Source of the DNA: Macrobrachium rosenbergii | Lineage: Eukaryota; Arthropoda; Malacostraca; Decapoda; Palaemonidae | Direction: 5' to 3' | DNA length: 64,000 bases | NCBI RefSeq assembly: GCF_040412425.1 | Contig: NC_089744.1 | Span: 26,443,501 to 26,507,500, forward strand | Shown: positions 1-11,800 of the stretch, in pieces | Position numbering within the stretch: position 1 is the stretch's first letter | How the letters are laid out: every line of letters starts with the position of its first letter | The notes under the pieces: model-generated | The model's input: the letters and a program-made list of their open reading frames with translations, nothing else | Database searches by the model: none | Told to the model about the DNA's origin: nothing | Translations under genes and position numbers: made by a program

Positions 1-186
1 GCACCAACCAGAGGCAGTAATTACTAGCAATAGCTCTCTTACCAGGCAAGGAAACAACAAGTATTGTATCAATGCTCGTAAATTGTCTATTTCAAATTCA
101 ATTTCATGACTGAATGTTTTGTCTTATGTATCCCACCTTTTGTCATTTTGAAATTCAGCTATGTAATTGGTAAGTTACCTATATGA
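1..186. other. HARS intron, no recognised feature
   Basis: AT-rich sequence upstream of the first HARS exon in the window. No exon with HARS similarity was seen here. Confidence 0.6.
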
Positions 187-474
187 AAATTTTATTTTCA
201 TGATAAAATTAAGTTTTGTATATACTTACCAAATAATTACAGATCAGAGCCCTCCCTCCTCCCCTCTCATGGACATAAGGGCAGAAACGAAGTGAACTCT
301 TCTGCTTTGTCTTTCCTATTGTTCCTCGATAGTGGGTGGGGCTAGTCACCTACACAAAAATAATAGAAATGGTACTGTGATTTTTAAAATTTAAGCTGCT
401 GCGCGAGTTGAAACTATAGCTAGGTAATTACTTGGTAAGTGTATATGAAACTTGATTTTATCATGAAAATAACA
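187..474. repeat. Short element with about 50-bp terminal inverted repeats
   Basis: The left arm (187-240, beginning TTTTCATGATAAAATTAAG) is the near-complement of the right arm (424-474, ending TTTTATCATGAAAATAACA). About 180 bp of unrelated sequence separates them. This is MITE-like; no target duplication was confirmed. It lies just upstream of the HARS exon at 584. Confidence 0.55.
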
Positions 475-583
475 TTTTCGCTGTCACTGCCCTGGTTTGT
501 GCTCCATGTAGTAGAGGCCTTATATACCCCTCGCCATTTCAAGTCTTTGCTCTCCCTATTAATAGGATATTTTATTTCCTTAG

Positions 584-779
584 GAAGTTCTGACTGGCAA
601 ATATGGAGAAGATTCCAAACTTATCTATGATTTGGAAGATCAAGGTGGAGAGATTTTATCAATGCGTTATGACTTGACGGTTCCATTTGCTCGTTATGTG
701 GCCATGAATAAGATTACAAATATTAAACGATACCATATTGCAAGAGTGTACCGAAGAGATAATCCAGCAATGACAAGAG
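584..779 (+). CDS. HARS: HARS exon (first in window): catalytic core including start of motif 2
   Basis: The acceptor is TTCCTTAG before 584 and the donor is GTATGT at 780. The exon ends one base into a glycine codon (phase 1). It encodes [19 protein letters not shown], then [11 protein letters not shown] and [16 protein letters not shown], which is the antiparallel core of the class II active site. The motif 2 arginine contacts ATP in this family. Confidence 0.96.
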
Positions 780-1887
780 GTATGTAGTTAATAGAGCTGT
801 TTATAAATTTTCTTATAGGCTGTTTGTAGTAAGTTATATTTTGCTGGTTTTTCGTTGCATATTCACATTCGGTATTAATTTGTTTGCACTAATTTTCAGC
901 CGGTGTATAGAATTTCAACATCCTTTACCGTGCAATTCTGCCCTTTTTTATTTAGAAGGATATAATCATTTGAAAGCCTTCTGCAAACATGGTGTTTTAG
1001 ATGCTTACCAAATTTTTTATAAATTTTACACTTTTGTGAAGTATAGTATATAATTTTTGTATCCAACAGGGCGTTATCGTGAGTTTTACCAGTGTGATTT
1101 TGATATAGCTGGCCAGTATGATGCTATGATTCCAGATGCTGAATGTGTACAGCTTGTCCACCAAGTTTTATCAAAGCTAGATCTTGGTGACTTTACAATT
1201 AAGGTAAGTTTAGCACTTTGGATTACATACTTTAAGGTTTTTTCTGTGTGCAAGTACCTTTTAGATTAATTACTATACAATACTTGCAATAGACTGTTTG
1301 AATGAGTACTTATCTAGTACAACAAATTATAATATTCAGATGGGAAGTGGAACAACTCGTATTTTTGGTTAACAAGGCAATTATAAAATGTTACAATTTT
1401 TATCCATTTTTTGTCATTAATTATAAATTTGAATATTTTATAAATTTGACACAGTACACCAGGCATATACAAATCATTTATAGGGTTTAAAAGATAAATA
1501 TGAATTCCTAAACCTTCATTTTCATTTAAACTAATATGTAGTTGAGGTTGGATGAATTGGGTGTAAGACTTCCTTTGTTGTATAAGGAATGCTCACATTC
1601 GTTAAATCTGCTCACAAAAATATAAAGATTCATCAGGATGTGTATGTAGACAACCGAATGGGAGAAGTGTACAGTAAACTCCCCATATTTGCGTTCTCAC
1701 GATTCGTGGACTCACCGATTCACAGGATTTTCTGTGGAACGTATCTATAAATTATTCGTGGAAAGTTCGGCAATTTGCAGACTTTTTCTTTGGGAAATGC
1801 TCATTAATTAGTATTTTGATGTTATTTCCATGACTAAATATATTTTTATGATAAAAATTGATTTACTAATTTTCAAATATCACTAAT

Positions 1888-1920
<33 letters not shown>

Positions 1921-4900
1921 GTAAGATTAAATAATACATAACTCAAAGAGAGAGAGAAACTGGTTTTCTCCCCTCCATTCAGGACGGACCCTGACCTCAT
2001 TAAGGCGAAGATAGATGCTCAGAATTGATACTGTTAAAATATTAAGATTATATTAAAGTACTATTGAAATTATATTAAAATGATACGAGGGGGGACCCAA
2101 AAGTAACCGGAATTGTGTCATAGAATTTTATTCAGTTATTGTTACATGTTTACAGTCTTATCACCTTCAAAGTATTCTCCATTTGAAGCAATGCACTTAT
2201 CCAGACGTGTTTTCCACTGTTGAAAGCAATTCTGGAACTCTTGTGAAGTTATGGCTTTTAATGACTCCGTCGTTTTCTTCTGAACCTCTTCAACGTCTGC
2301 AAAACGTTTTCCTTTGAGGGCTTTCTTCATTCGGGGGAACAAAAAGAAGTCACAGGGAGCAAGATCGGGTGAATAGGGAGGGTGGGTAAGTGTGGTCATG
2401 CCATTCTTGGTCAGAAACTGTCTCACACTCAAGGCAGTGTGCGCTGGTGCATTGTCGTGATGAAGCCACCACCCTCCACTTTGCCACAGGTGGGGCAAAG
2501 TGGAGGGTGGTGGCTTCATCACGACAATGCACCAGCGCACACTGCCTTGAGTGTGAGACAGTTTCTGACCAAGAATGGCATGACCACACTTACCCACCCT
2601 CCCTATTCACCCGATCTTGCTCCCTGTGACTTCTTTTGTTCCTCGAATGAAGAAAGCCCTCAAAGGAAAACGTTTTGCAGACGTTGAAGAGGTTCAGAAG
2701 AAAACGACGGAGTCATTAAAAGCCATAACTTCACAAGAGTTCCAGAATTGCTTTCAACAGTGGAAAACACGTCTGATAAGTGCATTGCTTCAAATGGAGA
2801 ATACTTTGAAGGTGATAAGACTGTAAACATGTAACAATAACTGAATAAAATTCTATGACACAATTCCGGTTACTTTTGGGTCCCCCCTCGTATGTGTTTC
2901 AGGATGATAGTATAAGCAATTTTAGGGGGACATTTTATGATAAAACAGTGATTTAGAATACGTACTAATTTTCAAATATTAATATTAACCCTTTAACCCT
3001 GAAGCCATATTTACAAAAACGTCTCCCGTATGCCGCAGCGTTCGTGAGTTAGCGCCGAAGCGGAAAAAGTTTTTTAAAAATCACAGCATGCTTAGTTTTT
3101 AAGATTAAGAGTTCATTTTGGCTCATTTTTTTGTCATTGCCTGAAGTTTAGTATGCAACCATCAGAAATGAAAAAGTTTTCATTATCATATATAAATATT
3201 GGAATATATGACAGCGAAAAAAAACTTGTATATAATTGTATACAAATCGCGCTGTAAGCAAAACGGTTAAAGCTAATGAGTTAATTTTTTTTAGTTGTCT
3301 TGTACACTAAATTGCGATGATTTTGGTATATAACAAATTTTAAAACGATCAAAGCAACACAGAGAAAATATCACAAAATGATGCATGAATTCGTAACTCG
3401 CGGACGTAAAAAATTTTTATTTTTTTTTAAATTCACCATAAATCGAAATATTGTGCTAGAAATTTCCCGTTTGTTGAAAAATGAAGCTAATTGATTGAAT
3501 ATTACTAGACTGTAAGTGTTTTAGCTTACAATTGCAGTTTTCGACCATTTCGGTCGAGTTAAAGTTGACCGAAAGTCGAATTTTTTCTATTTATCGTGAT
3601 TTATATGAAAATATTTCAAAACTGATAAAAGCTACAACCATGAGTTATTTTTTGTTGTATTGTAAATGAAATTGTGCACATTTTCATATATAAAACTTTA
3701 TGTAACGACTAATATAAAACGGTGCAAATATTATGACGAGACGAAAGAATTTCTGAGATGTTCGGCCGAGTTACCGCGCAGACGTAAGGAAAATGTGTTT
3801 TTTTTTAAATTCACCATAAATCGAAATATTGTGCTAGAGACTTTCAATTTATTGCAAAATGAAGGTAAACAATTGAATATTACTAGAATGTAAGAGTTTT
3901 AGCTTACAATTGCGTTTTTTTACCATTTCGGTCGAGTTAAAGTTGACTGAAGGTTGAAATTTTTGCAGTTATCGTGATTTATGTGAAAATATTTCAAAAC
4001 TGATAAAAGCTACAACCATGAGCTAATTTCTGTTGTATTCTACATGAAATTGCACACATTTTCATATATAAAAGTTTATGTAACGACTAATGTAAAACAT
4101 TACGACAACATGACGAAAGAATTTCTGAGATGTTGGCCGAGTTACATGGCAGAGACGTAAGGAAAAATTTTTTTTTTTTTTTCAGAAATTCACCATAAAT
4201 CAAAATATTGTGCTAGAGACTTCCAGTTTGTTGCAAAATGAAGGTACATGATTGAATATTACTAGAATGTAAGAGTTTTAGCTTATAATTGCGTTTTTAC
4301 CATTTCGGTCGAGTTAAAGTTGACCGAAGGTTGAAATTTTGGCAGTTATCGTGATTTATATGAAAATATTTCAAAACTGATAAAAGCTACAACCATGAGT
4401 TATTTTCTGTTGTATTCTGCATGAAATTGCGCACATTTCCATATATAAAACTTTATGTAACGATTAATATAAAACAGTGCAAACATTACGACAATGTGTG
4501 AAAGAATTTCTGGCACGGACGTAAGGAAAAAAGTTTTTTTAAAAATTCACCATAAATCGAAATATTGTGCTAGAGACTTCCAATTGGTTGCAAAATGAAG
4601 GTAAATGATTGAATATTACTAGAATGTAAGAGTTTTAGCTTACAATTGCGTTTTTTTTACCATTTCGGTCGAAGTCAAAGTTGACCGACGGTTGAAATTT
4701 TGGCAGTTATCGTGATTTATATGAAAATATTTCAAAACTGATAAAAGCTACAACCATGATTTATTTTCTGTTGTATTGTACATGAAATTGTGCACATTTT
4801 CATATATAAAACTTTATGTAACGACTAATATAGAACAGTGCAAAAATTACGACAAAATGATGAAAGAATTTCTGAAATTTTTGGCCGAGTTACCGTGCGG

Positions 4901-5192
4901 GCGTAAGAAAAAAGTTTTTTTCAAAAATTCACCATAAATCGAAATATTGTGCTAGAGACTTCCAATTTGTTGCAAAATGAAGGTACATGATTGAATATTA
5001 CTAGAATGTAAGAGTTTTAGCTTACAATTGCGTTTTTCGACCATTTCGGTCGAGTCAAAGTTGACCGAAGGTTGAAATTTTTGTAGTCAACGTTTGCTAC
5101 GCCCACTCGGCATTCAACAGACAATTTTAGTCGACGTTTGCTACGCCCAACAGGCGTTTAAGGGTTAAGTTTAATAACATTAAGTAAAAATA

Positions 5193-5274
<82 letters not shown>

Positions 5275-5618
5275 AGAGAAGAGAATTTATCTGATGTAAT
5301 ATGGACGTATGTTTCTTTTGTATGATAAATAATGATTTGCCTGATAAGTACTAATTTTCAAATATTAAGATTAGTAAGATTAAGTAATAATAATAATAAT
5401 AATATATGTAATATAGTATTTTCCATGCATTTGTGTAATAAATTTGTTAACATTTTAAACAAACAAATAGTGATTCCTAGTCTTTTTTATCCTCGGCTTG
5501 AGAAAGAAGGGGTGAGAGTAAATGTCAGTTTACTTGACAGTTTGACATATTGGTCGGAGAGGAAGGATTGTTGCCCTCAGAAGCCAAAAGATTTCAATCT
5601 TTTGATATTGTAAGTCGT

Positions 5619-5684
<66 letters not shown>

Positions 5685-5769
5685 AATGTGCAGTAAAGAT
5701 ATTACACCTTTGGAAGACAAAAAACAAAAATTTTTAATTTTTTTTTGTTGTCAGAGGGATTAAAGAGAT

Positions 5770-5843
<74 letters not shown>

Positions 5844-8800
5844 CAGCCTTGTTTAATATAAGTCGAAGTGGTAACTCACTCTCTCTGCATTGGCTGGAAG
5901 GCTTAGAAGTACATATGTATATGTTTTTAAGGGTACTAATGTTTAAGATGACTTTGAAATTATGATAATAATATAATTTCAAAGGTTAATACAGTAATAG
6001 GATAATACAGTATTCGTGGATTTTAACTATTGGGGGGGGGGCCTTCTGCAACGCATCTCCTGCGAATACGAGGGGTTTACTGTAGTCGTTTAGGCTGTCT
6101 CTATTCTAGGACATGGCATTTATTGCCCAAGTTACTGGATCCAATTATGAGAACAGTACTATTAGATCCAGCAAAGATATCCCCCAGACCTGCCAAAGGA
6201 GTTTGCATGTATTCAAGGAAAGGGAACACTCAAAGGGAAGATGTGGTGGACCCTGCTCAGGAGTGTTTGCCATGACATTGTAAACTTCTAGAACAAATTA
6301 CTGCACAATGAAAACCTTGTGCCTTTCTCCCCAATGGAAGATTTCTGGATGATTGTGAAATCATTAGAAGTGGTGCTGCTGAAAGAGTCCCCTCCAAGTG
6401 GTAAGTGGTTTCGGGTTGCCACTAGTGAGGTCTAGGATGTCCAGAAACCACTCTAATTAGGGCCATAGGGGGAGATGAGACTTATCTAAATAGTCATGAT
6501 ATTTCTGTACTTCATCTGGGCTTGTCTCAGCGGACCAAAGGTGGAAAAGAGTAGACATCTAATTCATCCTATAGAGCTTGGTGTCCACCACCCAAGCCAT
6601 TGGATCCAGCTACAGAGAACATTGTGGTAGTAGTCTGCAGTTCAAAGATGTGGTGAACAGGACCAACACAGGTACTCTCAGACCTACCAAAGGGCAGTGT
6701 GGTGCTAGCAATGGCCTTAGGAAAGACTTCTCTGTCCTTAATTCAAATCCTAAGGACATGGCAGCATGAAAGATCTTTGACACTGTATAGAGGTCTATGG
6801 ATGATAAGATGACTTAGGCTGAGAGGTAGATGAGGACAACAAGGCTGAATCACGCAAGTTGATAATAAGTAGCAGTGGAATCAAGCATCTCTCCCAAATT
6901 GCTAACTGAGTATTCAGGGAAACTATAAGGAGCAAAGTGGTCAACCCCATTCAGGGAATGGAGTTCTGCTGAAGGGTTCAAGGTGGAGAGCTCCTAGAAG
7001 GTCTCACTCCTTTTCATCATTGTTTGTCATCATGCTTTACATGTGGTGAACATTAAAAACTGAAACACACCAAAGAGTACGGATGAACCAACCAGAGCTG
7101 GTGACAACCTCTGCCAAAGGCAAACCACCTGGTAGAATGTTAAGAACCCACTCATGTGAAGAACAGTAAGTCACTGATCTAGGAGAGAGAGGTAATGAGG
7201 AGCACTCGTAGGTCGTTACCCGTTTGATCCAAAGGCCTTTCATACTTAGCAATACTATGTATCCTTATGATTAATCCCAAAGATTTAACTAAAGGAAACT
7301 CAAAATTGTTTGTATAAAATTTTTTACTACTTAGTGTTTGTTTTATTGTACAGTACATTTAGGACTTACCAGCAATGGTAAGGGAAAATGTTAACTTCAG
7401 CAGCAAATGCTGCTGAAGTTAAGTAAATTTTTAACTTCATCTCTTAAGCAAAGGAGAGCTTACTATATATTGTCATTATAGGCAATACTGGTCTTACATG
7501 AAACTGATGCTAGTTATATGTAGTTAATCATACAAGAGCTGGTTTTTTGAACACCGAACACTGGACTGTGAAAGTCATAATGTTGTGTCAAGATTACACT
7601 CCTGCTACCTTGCTTTAACTAGTTTTTCCTAGCTCTAAGGGAGACTGTTGACGGTCTTTATGGATTCCCATTTATCAAGAACACTGCGGTATTCCTGCAG
7701 TACACAAAGCACTGGACTTGATACTGAAGTAGAGGGAAATTGTGGTTTCTGATGTGGCATTATAATTAATGTCCAAGACCTGTATGTTTGTCTTAACAAG
7801 GGTATACTTTAATGGAAGGTACTTATTTCATGGAAGTTGTAGTGTACTATGGAAAGTTTTAGGACTTCCAGGCATCTGTGGGTGGTCACACAATGCTGAG
7901 AACAAACAATACAGATAATGCTGGATGTGATATATCATTGTATGATGCCTAGCCGTCAGTTTTGTAACATCAAGAAGGACTTATATCCAAAACTTTTAAT
8001 GAGACATGAAGCTGTGGAGATTTATTAAAATATCTTAGCAAAGGAAGGAAAGAAAAAGTTTGGTTGGATGTTTTGGGTATTGAACTACTTCCAACAGTAC
8101 CAATATTTATTGCATAGATAATTGTTATTGAGGAAAAAAATGACTCATTATAAATATGACTCAAATAAATAGGCTTCGTCAGAAGTAGAGCAACGGTGCA
8201 CATGTACCTGTGTTGCCATTGAAATATTTAGAAACTTAGCAGTGTATCAGAGAAGGACAATGAAGTAACCAGTACAGTACTAAAATAAATGGTATAGGAG
8301 AAAGAAGCCAAAAAGTAATAGGTAAAATGAATGCAGTGTAAGCCAGCCATGTAACAAATGGGTTCTTGCTTTTTAAGAAGCTCCCATGTACCGGGTGTTT
8401 CGAAATTAGAGGCTCCCTCTACAGCATAAACTAAAATTGATATGGACAAAAACAAAAGTAATTCAGAACAGGTATTTATTTAAGTTTCTCTCTGAGTATT
8501 TAATATTTTGTGTGGCCTCCATCTGCCTTTACCACAGCCTGCATTCTTGAGGGGTATGATTTCAGCAAATGGCAAAAAAGCTGAGACTCAAGCTCCATTT
8601 CCCTGAGCACTTCGGTCACCTCTCTTCGCAGGTCGTCGAGGCTTGGTATACCATCATAGTTCACTGTGCACACTTCAACATGATCCTTTAAGATACTACC
8701 AGTGTTTTCACACACATTAAGGTCAGGGGAGCTACCTGGAAACTCACTTGACGAGAAGAAATCGATACCACTGTTTCGAAGCAGCTCCTGTGTCTGAAGA

Positions 8801-11800
8801 GCCTTGAAACATGGTGCCTTATCATGCAAAAATTTGACTTCTTCAACAGATAACACATTTTCAGGATCTTTGAGGAAAGGAAATATTCCACGAGTAAGCA
8901 CAGTTTCTCTGAAGTATTTGCCATTCCATGACTGTCCTTTTTCTTTGATGATCCACATTAACCGTTTGGCTGTGAAACAGAGAAAAATTCCCAAACATTC
9001 AGGAAATTTCAAAACTTGGCGATAGCGCACATCATCGCTGATATCATCCAACTTTGCAGCCCAAATGATGTCTTTTTTATGATTTGGCTTCCTGACTGTG
9101 TAAATGAAGAATTCATCTGATGCAGCAACATGGAGAAAGTCAGCTTCATCCCAATCTTTAAGAATGAACCACAAAACCATGCATGGTCTTCTCTCTGTTG
9201 CTGAGTGATGTTGGGCTTGCTGATAACATGAAATGGCTTGATACCAGATTTTTTCAACTTACGATATACAGCACTATAACTTCTCTTCTTTCCCCTTTTT
9301 CTTTCTAGTTCAAGCGCTAATTTACATAAAGACTTTCTTGGTCTACCCACTGCCTCAGCTATAATGTCTTTTGACCCCTGAGAAAGGAATTTAGGCCTTC
9401 CAAGATTCTCACTCTTTTCGCGATGACAGTCATATGTAGTTTTGTTCCAGTTTCTTTTAACAAAGGATTCATCTCTTTTAATGTATTTAGCTATCCAGGA
9501 ATGTGAAATGAAAGATGTGCCAGTATCCCTGGCCTCTCTGAAGGTTATAGCCTCGGATTCGGTCAATCCATCTGATTTCCTCTGAGTCGTTAGCCATGGC
9601 TGTATCTAAGTCCGTCACTCAGTCTGAAAATACAAGAAATGTAAAATGAAAAATAGCTTAATAGAAACTTAAAATAATGTACTTGGAGATAGGCTACAGC
9701 AGAAAACTTCATAACTTTCCATTTGTTCTGTGGAGGGGGGGCTCTAATTTTGAAACACCCGGTATATGTTAAGAGTAAAAGGAATGAAGTAGAAACATAA
9801 AAAAAGAAAAGAGTATAATAATAATAAGAAAGCCAAAATACTTGGTACATGAATAAAAAACTAATAGAATGTATGTTGAAAATAAAAGTATCCGAGAGAC
9901 TTTCAGTTATCAGAATGCATGTTATATAGATCCCAATTAGCTTTAAATATGAATGTATATAAGTGTACACTACCTCCCAAGAGATGATATGAACATATAG
10001 CAATGTATAAACTTTTTATTTTTGCATTTTTTTGACAGCCTGGGTAATTTAACCCTTAAACGCCTACTGGACGTATCATACGTCGACTAAAATTGTCTGT
10101 TGGGTGCCAAGTGGACGTACCGTACGTCGACTACAAAAAATTTCAATCTTCGGTCAACTTTAACTCGACCGAAATGGTCGAAAAACGCAATTGTAAGCCA
10201 AAACTCTTACATTCTAGTAATATTCAATCTTGTACCTTCATTTTACAACAAATTGGAAGTCTCTAGCACAATATTTCGATTTATGGTGAATTTTTGAAAA
10301 AAACTTTTTCTTACGCTCGCTGTAACTCGCCAAAAATTTCAGAAATTCTTTCGTCATTTTGTCGTAATTTTTGCACTGTTCTATATTAGTCATTACATAA
10401 AGTTTTATATATGAAAATGTGCGCAATTTCATGTAAAATACAGCAAAATACAACCCATGGTTGTAGCTTTTATCAGTTTGGAAATATTTTCATATAAACC
10501 ACGATAACTGCCAAAATTTCAACCTTCGGTCAACTTTGACTCGACCGAAATGGTAAAAAAACGCAATTGTAAGCTAAAACTCTTACATTCTAGTAATATT
10601 CAATCATTTACCTTCATTTTGCAACCAATTGGAAGTCTCTAGCACAATATTTCGATTTATGGTGAATTTTTGAAAAAACTTTTTCCTTACGTCCGCGCCA
10701 GAAATTCTTTCGTCACGTTGTCGTAATGTTTGCTTCGTTTTATATTAGTCGTTACATAAAGTTTTATATATGGAAATGTGCGCAATTTCATTTAGAATAC
10801 AACAGGAAATAACTCATGGTTGTAGCTTTTATCAGTTTTGAAATATTTTCATATAAATCACGATAACTGCCAAAATTTCAACCTTCGGTCAACTTTAACT
10901 CGACCGAAATGGTAAAAAAATGCAATTATAAGCTAAAACGCTTACATTCTAGTAATATTCAATCATGTACCTTCATTTTGCAACCAATTGGAAGTCTCTA
11001 GCACAATATTTCGATTTATGGTGAATTTCTGAAAAAAAACTTTTTCCTTACGTCTGCGTTGCGTAACTCGGCGAACATCTCAGAAATTCTTTCACACGTT
11101 GTTGTAATGTTTGCATCATTTTACATTAGTCGTTACATAAACTTTTATATATGAAAATGTGCGCAATTTCATGTAGAATACAACAGAAAATAGCTCATGG
11201 TTGTAGCTTTTATCAGTTTTGAAATATTTTCACATAAACTACGATAACTGCCAAAATTTCAACCTTCGGTCAACTTTAACTCGACCGAAATGGTAAAACA
11301 ATGCAATTGTAAGCTAAAACTCTTACATTCTAGTAATATTCAATCGTTTACCTTCATTTTGCAATAAATTGGAAGTCTCTAGCACAATATTTCTATTTTT
11401 GGTGAATTTTTGAAAAAAACATTTTCCTTACGTCTGCGCGGTAACTCGGCCGAACATCTCAGAAATTCTTTCGTCACATTGTCGTAATATTTACACCTTT
11501 TTATATTAATCGTTACTTAAAGTTTTATATATGAAAATGTGCGCAATTTCATGTACAATACAACAGAAAATAACTCATGGTTGTAGCTTTTATCAGTTCT
11601 TAAATATTTTCATATAAATCACGATAAATAGAAAAAATTCGACTTTCGGTCAACTTTAACTTGACCGAAATGGTCGAAAACTGCAATTGTAAGCTAAAAC
11701 ACTTACAGTCTAGTAATATTCAATCAATTAGCTTCATTTTTCAACAAACGGGAAGTTTCTAGCACAATATTTCGATTTATGGTGAATTTTTGAAAAAAAA

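Larger units (their letters stand above)
2086..2890. mobile_element. Palindromic mariner: two transposase 3' halves head to head
   Basis: The element begins CGAGGGGGGACCCAAAAGTA and ends with its complement, flanked by TA on both sides (2084-2085, 2891-2892). The two arms of about 400 bp are near-perfect complements around a centre near 2489. Each arm carries the C-terminal half of a mariner transposase, ending just beyond the terminal repeat. The N-terminal DNA-binding half is absent from both, so the element cannot encode a full transposase. Confidence 0.88.
1672..6082. mobile_element. Pogo/Tigger-like TIR element with nested insertions
   Basis: The ends are CAGTAAACTCCCCATATTTG on the left and the complement of CAGTAAACCCCTCGTATTCG on the right, each flanked by TA. 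Ends starting CAG with a TA target are typical of pogo/Tigger elements. The same terminal family recurs at 28603-30290 and 38873-40030. The element is interrupted by a palindromic mariner (2086-2890), a piggyBac-like element (2989-5164) and three long CT tracts, so its own sequence is only about 1.4 kb. No transposase was recognised inside; it is probably non-autonomous. Confidence 0.7.
8391..9762 (-). mobile_element. Tc1/mariner-superfamily DD37E transposon, nearly complete
   Basis: The left end is CCGGGTGTTTCGAAATTAGA and the right end is the complement of CCGGGTGTTTCAAAATTAGA; TA dinucleotides flank both ends (8389-8390, 9763-9764). The element is 1372 bp, a normal size for this superfamily, and carries a minus-strand transposase that spans most of it in two overlapping frames. 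The good ends and long frames suggest a fairly young insertion. It is a passenger in the HARS intron, on the strand opposite to HARS. Confidence 0.85.

Noticed and set aside
1..583. An upstream HARS exon within the window
   Set aside because: No stretch before 584 encodes motif 1 or the preceding conserved HARS sequence; the frame at 439-630 starts in intron sequence.
2382..2687. Apparent 101-residue protein beginning [10 protein letters not shown]
   Set aside because: The first third is the antisense of the opposite palindrome arm; only the part from [12 protein letters not shown] onward is mariner transposase.
5734..5982. Open frame with a long RE-repeat on the minus strand
   Set aside because: It is a translated CT/GA microsatellite with no other protein features; the same applies to 32594-32776.
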